DNA of 64,000 nucleotides from Antennarius striatus (taxonomy: Eukaryota > Chordata > Actinopteri > Lophiiformes > Antennariidae): the NCBI RefSeq assembly GCF_040054535.1, contig NC_090789.1:606697-670696 (forward strand), written 5' to 3'. Below, piece by piece: positions 1 through 32,110 of this stretch. Position numbers and translations under genes: made by a program. The first letter of the stretch is position 1, and each line of letters starts with the position of its first letter. The notes beneath the pieces are model-generated. The model was not told where the DNA came from and did no database searches. It saw nothing but the letters and a program-made list of their open reading frames with translations.

Positions 1-90
1 GGAGACGATCAATAGATCAATACCTTCACTTAACCTCCGATCGATTCCCAGCTGGAGATCAATAACAGCTTCAACATGGGGGGTGGGGCC

Positions 91-356
<266 letters not shown>

Positions 357-1035
357 TCACACACTTAAACCACTTCAACAGATTTGGTATTAATTGCCTC
401 ATTAATCATTCAAGGCCTCATGAATAATTAATGATGAGGCATTCGATGGAAACGGGACTATAGCGTCGACCTTCAGTTAACAGCAGGGAAAATAAACACG
501 TTTTTACCCAGCAGCCCCCTGATTGGCTGACCCGCAGCACGTGACTCAGTGAAACCCCGCCCCCAGAATCTCATTGGTCTCATGATGGTTCCCCCAGAAA
601 AGCTAGATTCACTGATTTTCTTCAGGATCACAATTCAGAATGCATCAGCCAATCAGAATACATTCTTTAAACTGACGCTTCCTGCAGAGCTGCTTCTGAA
701 CCAATTAGATCGACCAAACAGGATCATGTGACTCATATGAAGAAACTGATGAGGTCATTTCAGACCAATCAGATCTCAAACGGCCAGCAGCCAATCAGAA
801 TTTACCCATCTTCAGAGGACCTCGTCCCAACTGGGGACCTCTGTGATGACATCACCGTGACATCACCATGACATCACCGTGACAGCATCAGCTTGGTTTT
901 TTTAGCATAAACATCAACATGTTAGCATTGACTTGCTGACATTAGCATGTAGCTGGTGGCAGCCTTGCGGCGCTGCTAGCTTGTCGCTCCAGGTTACATT
1001 GATCCGCAGGATCTCGTTGAGCTGCCTGAACCCGC

Positions 1036-1156
1036 CGATCAATCGGATCCCGTCGACCGATCGAACCCGTCGATCAATCGGATCCCGTCGACCGATCGAA
1101 CCCATCGATCAATCGGATCCCGTCGATCCGTCGACCAATCGGATCCCGTCGACATT
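1036..1156. repeat. Short tandem repeat rich in GATC, GTCGAC and GGATCC
   Basis: About three and a half degenerate copies of a 35-bp unit built from ATCAATCGGATCCCGTCGAC and ATCGAACCCGTCG pieces. It lies between GC-rich segments with no gene assigned. Confidence 0.8.
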
Positions 1157-2167
1157 TTGTTTGTTGCTCCGTCTCCACATGTGACACCGACGTGGATGTG
1201 CTTTAGCTCATGTGTATGAATGATGCGCTCGCCGCTAGCCGGAAGACACGCTGACTCATCCCGTCTGCTGACGGCGCCGAGGTCGGGTCGGCCACCGGGA
1301 GCGGCGCCAGATGCCCCTCCCCCCGTCCGCCCTGAAGGAAGTGATGTCAAAGCTGAGCATGATGGTACAAAGGAACCAGACCCTTCAGTCGCTGCATCAA
1401 CACGTAGCGCGCTAACAGTAAGGTGGACGCCATCTTAGCGTCGACCTACTTTCCCACATCCCATCCGTTCACACGCGTTGTCATGGAGACTAGCGTTGGC
1501 GTGCTGAGATGAAGTTTTTCGGGCGATCGCACAGTGACCCGCTGGAGGCGCTGCACATCTGCCCCTAACGCCGTCAGCTTCCTGTCGGGACGCGGCGACA
1601 GGAAGCTGACGGCGACGAGCTGGAACAAACAGGAAGTGACTCATCTCAGCTGGCGATGCCACCAGGAAGTCCACGATGAAGAAGCCACTGATGCGCAGTG
1701 TGGAAAAATCTCCAACACCTGAATGTGACACCTGTCAAGCAAGCCCCGCCCCTACTGGTTCCACCTATCAGGTAGCTCCACCTCCACTTTACCGCATCAC
1801 AGTCCTTCAGACTGGGAGCGTTTGTTCAGGGGACGTCCCCCGGGTGGAGACTAGGCAGACCTGGGTCCGGTGTCTACAGACACCAGACGTTAGCGGTGTT
1901 GCTGAAGCCCCCCCACACCCCCAAAAAAGGAAAACATCTGTGCAGCCAATCATCCAGGAGGTCTGCAAGAAAACACGACCATATGGCGACGCCCCCGTCG
2001 GCTGGAGCAACGAGTAAACAGGAAGCAGAAAGACGGTCGGAAAATGGGCCGGACTAAGCCCAGAGGCTGGGGGGGGTGAAAGGGGAGGGGTGCACGTTAG
2101 CGACACAGCTAACGTCTGGCATCAAAGCATGTAGATCAGACAAGTAACTGATGACATCACCTGAGAT

Positions 2168-2512
2168 GGTCCAGGTTCACACAGTGAAACAGTCCAGGTT
2201 CACGCAGTGAAACAGTCCAGGTTCACGCAGTGAAACGGTCCAGGTTCACGCAGTGAAACGGTCCAGGTTCACGCAGTGAAACGGTCCAGGTTCACGCAGT
2301 GAAACGGTCCAGGTTCACGCAGTGAAACGGTCCAGGTTCACGCAGTGAAAGAGTCCAGGTTCACACAGTGAAACAGTCCAGGTTCACGCAGTGAAACGGT
2401 CCAGGTTCACGCAGTGAAACGGTCCAGGTTCACGCAGTGAAACGGTCCAGGTTCACGCAGTGAAGCAGTCCAGGTTCACGTAGTGAAACAGTCCAGGTTC
2501 ACGCAGTGAAAC
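2168..2512 (+). repeat. 23-bp minisatellite, array 1 (about 15 copies)
   Basis: Tandem copies of a 23-bp unit that contains CCAGGTTCACGCAGTGAAAC. A few copies differ (ACACAG for ACGCAG, GTAGTG for GCAGTG). The reverse complement of this unit forms the array at 7616-7830 inside a cnot3 intron. Confidence 0.97.
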
Positions 2513-3539
2513 AAGTTGTTTCCTTCACGTTTATTTTTAAACTATTTTTAGGAGTAAATCTTCAATGTGGCCTTGAAGCTAAAAGTATTAGCATACATCC
2601 TGTCTTTCGCACTTCCTGAGACTGGCTACATGCTAACACATTTGATTATATGCTACAATGAAAAGTAACAAACAGGATTGGTTTAAGTTTTGGATTATTC
2701 TCTCACTTTTGACTGTTTTAAATCCAGTTTTGTGATAAAGAACTTTAAATCAACACGAGGAGGAGACGAGTGATGTTTGTGAACTTCGGGTGAACTTCCT
2801 TTCAGCTCCGGGCGTCTCAAGAGGAACAAAGTCGTTGGGTCGTTCTGTCGACAACGTCCATCATTAATTCAGTCCAGACCTGTTTTAACTCGTTCGGTGT
2901 TTTCCTGCTAAATTATGGATATTGTTTTTAAAGGCTTTAAGTAAAATTGCTTCAAACTACGATAAGTAAATGTAAAATATAAATGTCATTTTCCACGCCT
3001 GCAGAAAGGAGCCAATCAGCAACCAGGATGAAGACTCCACACATGGCTGCTAATGGTTTCCTTCATTAAACCTTTATTGTTCCTCCGTTCACACGGCGAT
3101 GGTTCGAAACGCTGAAGAAGGAAGTGACAGCTGCTCCTGAGGTTTAGTGTTACCTGTCTAGAGGAGGAGGAGGAGGAGGAGGAGGAGGTGGAAGCACAGG
3201 GCTCCTCCTGAGCCCCTCAGTTTGTTTCATCTTTGACCTTTAAGAGCTAATCAATAAAACCATCAATCACAGCTGGTTGTGTTCCAGCTTTGAATTACTT
3301 ATTTTTGCACAAATACATTTTTCTGTTTTTGAAAAATACTTGAAAACATGACGGAAAATGATCAGTGCTAAGTTTTGCATTTGAATATTCAAGTCATCAC
3401 ATTTAAATTCAAGTTTTCTGAAAAGTTATTCTTTAATTCATATTTTACAATCCGTTTTTCATGGTTATGTCACTATTTACCACTTGGTGTCACTTTTCAT
3501 GCTGTCTGACGACAACCAGAAAAAAAATACAGGACAGGT

Positions 3540-4050
3540 TTGAGGAATGACCGTTTGTCCGACACCTCGTCGACGGGCCGAGAGCGTTTCACCTCCCGGC
3601 CGAAGTAAACAAAGCTCGCCGGCGGGCGTCGGTTGTTTGGCTAGAAAAACACGCCGCCGGCGAGCGCCTCGCGCCCACCGCAGGAAAAACAAAAACATAC
3701 GATATCAGTCGGACAAACAGAAAGATGGTCTCTGGCGAGAACGGCTCCAAACGTTGGAGGACAGTATTTAAAAAAGACGCGTGGTAAAATGGAAAGGACC
3801 GGAAACGCCCGACGCCACTGGAGGGAGAGTCGATTGTGCTGCGGAAACATTTCCTCAAACGATCAAAGACTTCCTGAGAAACAACGGAAACATCGACCCG
3901 GCGCGAAGAGCGAGGAAGAGGAGCCACAAACCGCCTCATCGACACGTTCAGGAGTCTGTAGCTGGTTCAGAGCTGGAGGACAGGAGGTGGTGGTGGTGGG
4001 GGCTGCGCTGCTGGTGCTGCTCAGGCTGGGGGGGGAGGGGTTAGCATCCA
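3540..4050. other. GC- and CpG-rich block without recognised gene
   Basis: The base composition changes sharply from the AT-rich flanks to CpG-rich sequence. Frames are open for short distances on both strands, but no family is recognised and no convincing splice sites frame them. It could be part of a long cnot3 3' UTR or a small CpG island. A GGT/GGG-rich run lies at 3985-4040. Confidence 0.35.
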
Positions 4051-5723
4051 ACACCCACGACGTTCTAACCTGCTGCAGCTTCACATGATCAATTCTACAA
4101 AAACGTCTCCTTCACGCTCAGGCTTGTATGATAAACCTGATGCTAGCAGCTGGGTAGCATAACTTAGCTTAGCATAGCATAGCTCACCACAAATAAGAAT
4201 GACGAAGACATGATATTTGTTTAAAAGAAATCTAATAAGAACAGCAGAATCCAGAGCAGAATGTTTCTGCTAAAATAAGATGAGCTAAGCTATGCTACGC
4301 TAAGCATCACTTTAAGCATGTTGCTATTGTTTGCATTTATTTGTTCAGTAGCTCATATTTTTCTGCTAATTAACAAACTTAAACATTTTGGAAAATGCTT
4401 TCACACAAGCTCAACCCAGCTGCTGGTTAGCATATCTTAGCTTAGCATAAAGACACGGAATGAAAGATAAATCTTAAAAAAAAAAAAATTCAAACATGGA
4501 TTTTAAAGTCACAGCAACCAGGAAGTGACTTCACCCCCGTTAAAAGCTAACAATACCAGATAAAACCATTTTTTGGACAAATAAAATGTGACAAATGCAA
4601 CATGCTAATTAGCAATGCCTATTTTGTTAGCTTTGGACAGAGCTAGCTTAGCTGTTTACACTATTTATGCTAAGCTAAGCAGCAGCGGCATCAGAGAAGT
4701 GTCGGTCTCAACTGTTTTCCAATCAGGAGGGCCCAAAGCCCCGCCCAACTGAAAACATTTTGTGACACCTGGAGTTAAAATTAGCCAATCACAGCTGGAT
4801 CTCCCTCAATATTTGGCTGTAAATGTTTTTGGGGCAGGGGACATTCCTGCTGGTGGAGGCTGGAGGAGCTCGATGCTGTTTTAGCTGTGAAAACGACTAA
4901 AAACTTTTCCTTTGGTTTATAAAAATAGAAAAATTACTTAAAATCTGCTGATGGATTCAACCAATCAACGAGCCTCGTTTCCAGCCTGAAGCCAGAAGCC
5001 CCGCCTCCGCGACCTGGAGCCCAACCAGCCGGAGTTGGACCTTCTGGATTTCATTTAAAGTTCGATTTGTCCGCGGGGCACTGATGACTCCTTCTGTCCT
5101 GACGCCTCCTTCAGGAGCGGCTGCTAGCATTAGCCGCTGCTAACTTCATCTCATCTGCTCCCCCCCCCAGGTTTCACCCCTGCATGAGAACAACTCCTCA
5201 TCTCACACTGGTGAAGAAAAGCTTAATCAAGTTTCAGTTTCATAAATTGGATAAATGAAATGCTAATAGCTAATTGTGTTAGCGCCCAGTCTGAGCACAT
5301 GCTAACACTCTTAGCCTAGCGGCTCCATCGGTTGTTGAGGAGATGTCACCCAGCCTTCCTCCTGCGTGGAGACGAGGAGAATTTTCCATCAATGGGTTCC
5401 TGGAGGTCAGCTGACTGAGTCCAACCAATCATCTTTGGTTCTTCAGCGGCGAAAAGGAGCTTAAAGCCAACAAAAGAGAAACGTGTGAAGCTGGATGTGA
5501 GGTGTGATGTGTGGAGGGAAAGAAATGATTGGATGAACGGATGGATGAACGGATGAATGGATGGGGAGAGGAAGAGGCAAGGAGGATGAGGTGAGGTCAG
5601 AGGGACAAATGGCTCCTCCCCCTCCAGCCCCAACATCTCCATTCTTCAATGAGCCCCAGTCGGATGTGGGTGGAACGTCCGTCAGAGCATCCGTCTGTCC
5701 ATCCATTCGTACGTCCGGATCGA

Positions 5724-14865
<9,142 letters not shown>

Positions 14866-15010
14866 GTCTGTCAGCAGGACGTTCTCTTCATGCCTTCTTC
14901 TTCTGCAGGAAACAAAGACAAACTGTTTACCATCATCATGTGCAGCAGCCAATCAGGCCCCTCATGTGACCCCGCCCCCAGGATGACTAATGACACGCCC
15001 CTGAAACAAG

Positions 15011-15285
15011 TAGAGTTAGAGTTAGTACTAAAGTTAGAGCTGGTTTTAAAGTTGGAGCTGGGATTACAGTTAGAGCTGGGTTTAAAGTTAGAGCTGGTAT
15101 TAAAGTTAGAGCTGGTATTAAGTTAGAGCTGGTACTAAAGTTAGAGCTGGTACTAAAGTTAGAGCTGGTATTAAGTTAGAGCTGGTACTAAAGTTAGAGC
15201 TGGTACTAAAGTTAGAGCTGGTATTAAGTTAGAGCTGGTACTAAAGTGACCAGCTGGTACTAAAGTTGGAGCTGGTACTAATGAA
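15011..15285. repeat. About 20-bp minisatellite in cnot3 intron 1
   Basis: Tandem copies of agttagagctggtactaa with variants (tattaa, ttttaa, ttggagctgg), about thirteen units. It lies in the intron between the non-coding first exon and the ATG exon. Confidence 0.93.
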
Positions 15286-15479
15286 ACACGTCACACTGGT
15301 TAACCCTGTGACTCCAATTTGGTGACCGGAAGTTATAAAAACAAACCTCGTGAAACCCAATCAAAACACAGAACTCCATCAGCTCCTCTGTGATGTCACG
15401 AAACAATGACGTCACGCTCTCATCACTGAGTCTTGCTCAAACCAAACCGATGGTTTAAACTTTATTGACTAAACCTTGA

Positions 15480-16060
15480 CGGACAGCTCGGCCCGCGGGC
15501 CGCCTGACAGCTCACCGGCGGCGCGTCACCGGACAGGTGAGCACACCTGGCCGGATGCCCCCCCCGCTGACACACACCGGACCCCCGCAGCCGGTTCCCC
15601 GCGGCTCCCGGGCGGACCCAACCGGACCGCGGAACGAACCCCCCATCCCGGGACGGGTCTCAGAGATGGGGGGCCCCCCAACCCGGAGCCCCCCCGCCAC
15701 ACACCGAACTTCTGCACCGGAGAATACCCCCGGTCCGGGCTCCGGGTCCCGGTCCGGGCTCCGGGTCCCGGTCCGGGCTCCGGGTCCGGACTCCCCGCCG
15801 AAGGGGCTGTTTGTTAGGGAGGGGGTTCGGAACGGGGTGCGAGGGCAGAAAGAGGGGGCGCCCCACCGATAAACCCCCGGTAGAGCCCCCACCGACTCAC
15901 CGGGACGTTCCGGTTCGGTCCTGCAGTCGTTCCGGTCCGGGGGGGCCTCAGCGCTCAGGTTCTCGCGGCTGTTCGGACATAAAAGTGAGAATTCAGGCTA
16001 AACAATCGCTCCGCTCATCCAAGATGGCCGCCAGGAACACCTCCTCCTCCGAGGCTGTGC
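15480..16060 (-). promoter_or_regulatory. cnot3: cnot3 CpG-rich promoter and non-coding first exon
   Basis: A CpG-dense block lies upstream of the cnot3 start exon. On the minus strand a good donor (GTGAGT at 15900-15895) ends a non-coding first exon at 15901. The ATG-bearing exon has an acceptor just before 14902, so the first intron is about 1 kb. The exact transcription start is not visible. The extent given is an estimate from base composition. Confidence 0.6.
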
Positions 16061-16580
16061 TGGGCGCAAGCCCCGCCCATTCCGTTTGCTATTGGTCCTC
16101 AGCTGTCGCTTCCGGTTTGTTATTCGCTGGTCTTGGCTGTCTGTCAAGAGACTGGAATTTTACTACTTCCGGGATAACTCCGGCTCTGATTGGACGGCTC
16201 CTCGGGGTGAGAGGACGCGTCGCTCCTGAGTTCACGTCTCAAATTCAGGAATTATTGATCAAAAACTTTGAAATGATAACCGTGAAGTTCATCAAACAGA
16301 TTTAAATAAATAAAATAAAGAAATAAAGTTGTTTCAAAATCTTGTTTAGGTTAATTTTCCTGACATCTTTCTATTATATATTATTTATGTATTATTATTA
16401 TACAGTATATAATACAGAAACGATCAGTTCTGATGTCACATTTTTTGTTTATCTACATAATTTTCCAATAAATTATTTTTTAAAAGTTAAAAGGACTTTA
16501 GACTTTAGAACTTTATTTCCACTCGGGTCACCTGATCTGAGTTCTGGTTGAAAAACGCGAGTGTCACATGTTTGAAATGA
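16061..16580. other. Spacer between ccdc106 3' end and cnot3 promoter
   Basis: The right part is AT-rich and the left part grades into the CpG block of cnot3. No gene is visible. Confidence 0.6.
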
Positions 16581-16586
16581 TTTTAA

Positions 16587-16592
16587 TTTATT
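16587..16592 (-). promoter_or_regulatory. Likely ccdc106 polyadenylation signal
   Basis: AATAAA on the minus strand, about 420 bp after the ccdc106 stop, in AT-rich sequence. It suggests a short 3' UTR ending near 16570. Confidence 0.6.
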
Positions 16593-17014
16593 GATGAAAT
16601 TAAACTCCAGACCCTCTGACACAAATCAAACATAAATCCACTTTAAATCATATTTATAACTGAACTCAGGAACGAGATAAACGTCAACACAAACGGGTTT
16701 ACAGCGATAAACAACTTTGTTTTTTACAAAATAATAAATAACAAAATATTCTCTTTTCTTACAAAAGCTGAAACGCGTCAGCAGCTTCGGGTCACATGAC
16801 TCCTCATCGACAGATTCTGTCTTCAAACTTTAGAAACAACTAAAATCTTTGAAACAATTTTTTTTTCCCTGTTCGTCAAAAAACAAATTAAGATAACTAA
16901 ATCAAATAAATGCAGAAGTTTGTCTGACAAACGTCACGTTTAAACGAACGTCATTCTTCAATCTAGCTTCTTGTCCTTCTTGGTGTCTGGCGGTGGATGC
17001 TGACCTCTGATTGG

Positions 17015-24356
<7,342 letters not shown>

Positions 24357-25647
24357 GGCGGGAAACCGGACGTCCACCGGAGCCGCTGCCGTTATTCTGA
24401 GTCGTCACGGCGGCCGTGTTCGGTTATACTTCAGTAATACGGCCCCAGGCCACGCCCCTCCCACGCGCACCCGCAATTACTTGATTATAAGTGGCCTCAA
24501 CAGGTGCCCGCGTGTGACAAGAACGCGCATGCGCACAACCACACAGCCAGAGCGACGGGGAACCAGGTCTTTGAGCGTCGGCAACGCACGTGCCGGAGTT
24601 GTCCCGTCGGTCCGGGGGTCCCGGAAATGTGCCTGTACAGAATTATTATGGTCTGCTTACATCAGTCAGATCAGAGTAAACAATAATGTCGTAAAATGTG
24701 ACGTAAAATAACGAAACATCACAACAAAGAGAAGCAGGAAGGAATAAAGATTTAAATCAGTAAAAAGACGGGATACAAACCGGAAATAGAGCCTCCAGAA
24801 GGAAAATATCAGGATATTATTATTTATTTTATTTTATATTTCATAAATATTTTAATTCAAAACGAAACCCAGTAAAGAAAGAATGTAAAATGATTATACA
24901 ACAATTTCCAGGAGGTGGACCGTAAAAATCGGGATATTATTTGTTTAAATCTGAACGGGACAGGAAATACGTCACGAGGGCGGAGCGCAGGTGACCGGAA
25001 AACACAGAAGAAGTGGCGGGTGGGGCTCCGGTGACACCGGAAGTACAGAGAAACACGGGAGAAAGTTTGAGAAGACAACAGTTTGGGTTTGACCCGTCCG
25101 AACCGACAACAGTAAGTTAAAATAGTTCAATTTCATGTCGGCGTTTTTTAAATTTAATATTTTTTCGAACACCTGATCAGTAAAACCAGGAAATTTGATG
25201 TTGTGTTGAAGAAAAAGGTTTAACGCGTTTCTGCTGAGGAGTTTTTACTTCACTGAATACGGATGTTAATAATAATTACAAGTGTTTAAACCCTCAGGAA
25301 ACAGAGAGAATTCTTCTTAACGACTTTAATCAGATTTTTTTTTTTTGTAACTTTGTTAAATAAAATTAAATACTTAAAACTCCTAAACATCACCTGTGAG
25401 AGTATGGTAGCTGACGTGGGACAAATTCACCCAGATTATTTCTAGGTTGAATTTATAACTGTAGGAGCCAAAAAAATGTACCATAAAAATTTTGTCTCAT
25501 GATTTGTAATCAAAACTATCGTCATGGTAACATCAGGACAACAACAGACCTGCAGTCTGTTGGACTGGAGTTCATCGTGACGGTTGTCTTCCTCCTGTTG
25601 GTACCTGATGATGATGATGATGTCATTTCCTGTCTGACAGCCGGACC

Positions 25648-26034
25648 ATGGGGGTGTGCGACGGACTGTCCCACTGTAAACTGGCGCTGGTCCTCGCCGT
25701 GCTGCTGGACCTGCTGGGGGGCGCCGCCCTGCTGGTGGGCGTGTTCGCCCCGTTAGAGATCAGAGGGCAGGACTTCGGGGACCTGCTGGTTTACACCGGT
25801 AAGAATTAACCCCTGCTGGGGAAAGTGTTGAGTCACGTTCTTCTGACGTGAGCCGTACCCCCCCACACAGGCGCTCTGCTGGTGCTGGCGTCTCTGGCGG
25901 GGTGGGTGTTGTGGTACAGCGGGAACATCGACGGCCTGACCAGCAGGAAGGAGCTGGGGAACATCGGCAGCGCCGTCGACCTGCTGGCCCGAACCCTCAG
26001 CCGCAAGTTCCGCGCCTACCGTAGCCAGCGGTGA
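25648..26034 (+). CDS. tmem238: Transmembrane protein 238
   Basis: Two coding exons, 25648-25798 and 25871-26034, give 104 residues. A non-coding exon ends at 25111 and joins an acceptor before 25641. The protein begins MGVCDGLSHCKLAL and has two hydrophobic segments, about residues 11-34 and 46-66. They are joined by EIRGQDFGDLLVYTG, the loop and helix start typical of TMEM238. The second helix is followed by WYSGNIDGL and a basic tail ending YRSQR. Known members are small two-pass membrane proteins of unclear role. A 72-bp intron splits Gly in DLLVYTG. The gene ends at AATAAA 26202-26207. Its position next to ccdc106 agrees with the human 19q13.4 neighbourhood. Confidence 0.9.
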
Positions 26035-26201
26035 TGGGGCGGGGCTACCGGAGCGAGCGGTGATGGGGGGGGGGCTACCGGAGCCAGCGGTGACCGGGGG
26101 CGGGGGCCATGCCAAGTTTACCTCAGCAGCATTTCAGGGCGTGGCCACGCCCGCTGTGTCGTTTCCTGTTTCTCCTTCAGGACCGTCTCCTGTTACATTT
26201 C

Positions 26202-26207
26202 AATAAA
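26202..26207 (+). promoter_or_regulatory. tmem238 polyadenylation signal
   Basis: AATAAA about 170 bp after the stop, followed by T-rich sequence. Confidence 0.75.
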
Positions 26208-26712
26208 GTTTTTTTTAATAAACGTGTCGTTTTCTTTGTGCTGCGTTCACACATTTAATAATAAATGTGATAAAATACAGAAAGTGTTCCACCGTCCCAC
26301 CTGATGACATCATCAGGGGGCGGGACCTGTCTGTGAGGAGGAGGAGGACTGACCTCTGACCTCTGCTGGTGAGCGGCCCATCAGAACATCCGTCCAGCGG
26401 TGGCGACGCTGCAGGTGATTCGGAGGCGTCCCGTCGGTGGTCCAGCAGGGGGCAGTAGCAGCTCCTCCTGCCCCAAACAGATTTAACTCCCAGATTTCCA
26501 GTGACCTGAAGCGACTCTGCTGCCAAATCCTCCTGATGTCTAAAGTCACCCCCCCCCCCCGTTAATTCCCCCTCCTGTCCTCAGCGCCGGTGTGAACCCA
26601 GCTGGGGGTTCTGGTCCGTCTCCACAGCCAAGAGAAGAAAACTCTTAATCCCGTAAATCCAACGTGTTTGTTTGTGGCCTGGAGGAAAAATCCCCTCAAA
26701 GCAGAGCTGGAC

Positions 26713-26990
26713 CGGGATGGACCGGATCCACCAGGATGGACCGGATCCACCGGGATGGACCGGATGCACCGGGATGGACCAGATCCACCAGGACGGACCG
26801 GACCCACCGGGACGGACCGGATCCACCGGGACGGACCGGATCCACCAGGACGGACCGGATCCACCAGGACGGACCGGATCCACCAGGACGGACCGGATCC
26901 ACCGGGATGGACCGGATCCACCAGGACGGACCAGATCCACCGGGACGGACCGGATCCACCAGGATGGACCGGATCTACCATCAGACCGGA
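26713..26990. repeat. 19-bp minisatellite (about 14 copies)
   Basis: Unit ggatggaccggatccacca with A/C and A/G variants (ggacgg, ccaccgg). The 19-bp period is not a multiple of three, so all frames on both strands read Pro/Gly/Asp-rich repeats. These are not genes. Confidence 0.96.
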
Positions 26991-27429
26991 TCCACCAGCA
27001 AACACAACCTGTCATTATCATCATCATCATTGATTTCCATTTCATTCGGTGGCTAATTGGTAACACTATTCAGTATTAGTCAACACAAGTTAGCATTAGC
27101 TGCTAGTTAGCTATTCTTGGTGAGGGGGGGCGCCTGAGGTGATGCTGGCTTTACGTCTCCTGGCAGACTCTCTGCTGCCAGACGGTAAACCCAGATGAGT
27201 GGAGCCGAGGTGAGGGGTGGAGCCGAGGTGAGGGGTGGAGCCAAGGTGAGGCGTGGGGGCGGGGCCTGAGCTGTAAACACAGTTTTATTTAGCAGCACAG
27301 CTGACAGGAGGCGTGGGTCCGCCCACTGCTGCTGATTATGTAAGTTCATCAGGATGGAGGCAGAGAATAATGTTAGCTTATAGCTTCTCAGTTAGCTGCC
27401 TGTAGCTAACTGGAGTAAGCTAGCACATT

Positions 27430-28000
<571 letters not shown>

Positions 28001-28554
28001 CCTGTTTTTTGTGGGGTTTGTTCTTTATTTTCATTGGATGACGTCACCTTGAAAACGAGCATCACTGAAGTTCACTTAGAATGACTTCCTGTTTAAAGAC
28101 GAAGGACTCTGATTGGTCGGGTGTGTTTGTTTGTTGTTGTGTTGAGCTGGCGTCTCCATGGAGACCAGTGATGGTGAATAGCGCCCCCCCCCCACCCACA
28201 GGAGCAGGACTAGAACCATCTGGACTCCTGTAGTTCTTTGGGTCCCAACACCAAGGGACTGGGGGCGTTTGAATAATTAATGAACCACTGTGGGGGGTGG
28301 GGGGTTACAAACAAACAAACAAAGCAGACCTGGACAGCTAAGCCCCCAGCCTTGAACTGGGCTGAACCCGCCGTCACACCTCCAGCTGGTATTAGCCGCG
28401 GCTGATTGGCTTACTGAGATTACCCAGAGGCCTTTGCTCTTTTGACAGCATCTGCTTCTCTGGGCTGAAGCGTGGGCCAGGACCAGGATCAGGATCCAGA
28501 GGGATACGCAGCTCTCAATCAAGAACCTCCAGCACCCCCCCAGCAGCAGCAGCC

Positions 28555-31024
<2,470 letters not shown>

Positions 31025-31176
31025 GAGGCCCCGCCCCCACAGACTCCGCCTCCATCCGCCGACCCCCCCACAGGTGTGGGCGTTGACCTGTCACACCTCC
31101 AGGGTCTCTGTAATGTTCAGTCTGTAGCTAACAGGTTAGCCGCTACGACGCGTGTTTTTTTATCTGACTAGTGATC

Positions 31177-31595
31177 AATAAACGCCAGGGGGGGAGGGGC
31201 TAAAGCTACTGATGATGTGTTAGCAGCTGGGTCACGATGGGTTCTGGTGTCATGTGACCTCCTGTAGGTTCTGTTCATGTTTGTTTCTATGGATCCTGCT
31301 GGTCTCTAGGGGACCGGACCCTGTTGTCACTTCCAGCTCACTTCCTGTTGTGGCCCCACCCCCAGGGACCCGGCTCAGACCTGGTTCCAGGTCTGGACCG
31401 GGTCTAGGTTCAGGTCCTGGTCTGAGTCCCGGTCCAGATTCAGATTCTGGTCCTGGTTGGGGTCTAGATCTGGGTACAGCTCTAGATCTTGGTTCAGGTC
31501 TAGATTCACTTCCAGATCCAGATCCAGATCCTGGTCCAGACCTGACAGTAGGTTTGATCTTGTGTTGGTCTGATCAGAACGGATCCATCAATAAA
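31177..31595 (+). promoter_or_regulatory. Two candidate polyadenylation signals of the calcium sensor gene
   Basis: AATAAA occurs at 31177-31182 and 31590-31595. Between them lies a degenerate repeat of CTGGTTCAGGTCTAGAT-like words (31375-31550), which would be 3' UTR if the distal site is used. Confidence 0.55.
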
Positions 31596-31689
31596 CCCTG
31601 AGCCGTCAGAACCGCTCCTGTCTGTGTGTCACCCGAAACCAGGGTCAAAGGTCATCCCTCCGGGAATGATGTCATCACTGCGACCAGTA

Positions 31690-32015
31690 GTGATGACATC
31701 ATCAGAACAGGGAGGGAGGAAGGAGGGAGGGAAACAAGGGAGGAGGGAAGGAAAGAAATGAGGAAGGAGGGAAACAAGGAAGGAAACTAAAGAAGGAAGG
31801 AAACAGAAATAAGGAAACAGGAAGGAAAGAAGGAAGCATGGAAGGAGGAAAAGAGGAAGGTGAGAAGGAAGGGAAACAAGGAAGCAAATAGGAAAGGGAG
31901 GAGGGAAAGGAGAAAAGAAGGAAACAGGAAGGAAAGGAGGGAAACAAAATGGGAAACAAGGAAGTAAACAAAGGAAGGAAGTAAACAAAGGAAGGAGGGA
32001 AACAAGGGAGGAGTC
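31690..32015. repeat. Purine-rich GGAAGGA/GGGAAACAA tract
   Basis: About 320 bp of almost pure A and G on the plus strand, in degenerate ggaaggaaacaagg units. Such a polypurine tract could adopt triplex DNA. No gene is present. Confidence 0.85.
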
Positions 32016-32110
32016 TCTGTGTTTACATATTAAAATGTTTTGTGATAGCTCCGCCTCCTTCACCCATGTGTTACCAAAACAAACAAACAAACAAACAACA
32101 CACTGACCTG

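Noticed and set aside
3547-4088. Small basic frames in a CpG-rich block, including one that begins MVSGENGSKRWRTVFKKD
   Set aside because: No family match, no conserved junctions and inconsistent frames. A real small gene cannot be excluded, but the support is too weak.
26562-27079. Pro/Gly/Asp-rich frames resembling collagen or silk on both strands
   Set aside because: They arise from a 19-bp minisatellite in all frames and show no start, splice or domain context.
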